Of a stretch of DNA of 5,964 nucleotides, positions 5,941-5,964 are shown in pieces (the stretch's first letter is position 1; every line of letters begins with the position of its first letter). A program made the position numbers and the translations under genes. The notes under the pieces are model-generated. The model saw only the letters and a list, made by a program, of their open reading frames with translations. It had not been told where the DNA came from and ran no database searches. This stretch comes from an uncultured Ruminococcus sp. (GTDB lineage Bacteria; Bacillota; Clostridia; Oscillospirales; Ruminococcaceae): assembly GCA_946183385.1 (NCBI GenBank), contig CAMHBN010000129.1, forward strand, positions 1 to 5,964, given 5' to 3'.

Positions 5941-5964
5941 AGGGGTTCGGGGAACTGTGTTCCC
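5941..5964 (+). repeat. Inverted repeat cut by the window's 3' edge
   Basis: GGGAAC (5950-5955), loop TGT, and GTTCCC (5959-5964) form a perfect 6-bp stem whose right arm runs to the last base. The left side continues outward as AGGGGTTCG (5941-5949), so the structure may be longer than what is visible. An alternative small stem, GTTC/GAAC, is at 5945-5955. It may be a strong terminator or an interspersed palindromic element. Confidence 0.5.

Larger units (their letters stand above)
5778..5964 (+). other. Non-coding stretch after argF, with hairpins
   Basis: No gene is supported here in either direction. The stretch holds a loose direct repeat, CCGAAAGGCAG (5803-5813) and CCGAAAGCAG (5882-5891), a GCGAGC pair (5915-5920 and 5923-5928), and the hairpins listed separately. 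The density of short repeats suggests a repeated intergenic element more than unique regulatory DNA. This is an inference. Confidence 0.5.

Overview
The window is an arginine-biosynthesis cluster, read entirely from the + strand. It looks like a moderately GC-rich Firmicute, most likely a Ruminococcus-like member of the Clostridia (Ruminococcaceae/Oscillospiraceae). The grounds are strong AGGAGG-type ribosome binding sites, a GC-rich coding bias combined with frequent ATA isoleucine codons, AT-rich intergenic DNA, and the argC-J-B-D-F gene set. The genus is an inference from style, not from a marker gene.

Layout: (1) 1-380, the C-terminal third of argC, cut by the window edge. (2) 403-843, a small GNAT acetyltransferase starting at GTG. 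(3) 857-2110, argJ, whose ribosome binding site overlaps the GNAT stop codon. (4) 2111-2150, a short AT-rich spacer with a tandem AATTCGG repeat. (5) 2151-3017, argB. (6) 3018-3179, the only sizeable gap inside the cluster: AT-rich, with a probable promoter, an ATTTACC direct repeat and a small hairpin with a T-run. (7) 3180-4358, argD. (8) 4362-4847, an AT-richer gene of unproven function, possibly of the LURP-one/tubby-C-like fold. (9) 4872-5777, argF. (10) 5778-5964, non-coding DNA with hairpins, ending inside what looks like a larger inverted repeat.

Together the enzymes take N-acetylglutamate through N-acetylglutamyl phosphate (ArgB), the semialdehyde (ArgC) and N-acetylornithine (ArgD). 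ArgJ then moves the acetyl group back onto glutamate and releases ornithine, which ArgF carbamoylates to citrulline. ArgG, ArgH and carbamoyl-phosphate synthase are not in the window. The spacing suggests two transcription units, argC-GNAT-argJ-argB and argD-orf-argF, the second possibly with its own promoter.

The pathway genes are ordinary. The parts worth a second look are the two passengers (the GNAT and the LURP-one-like protein), the argB-argD control region, and the repeat at the 3' edge. I see no CRISPR array, transposase, tRNA, rRNA or clear novel multi-gene system.
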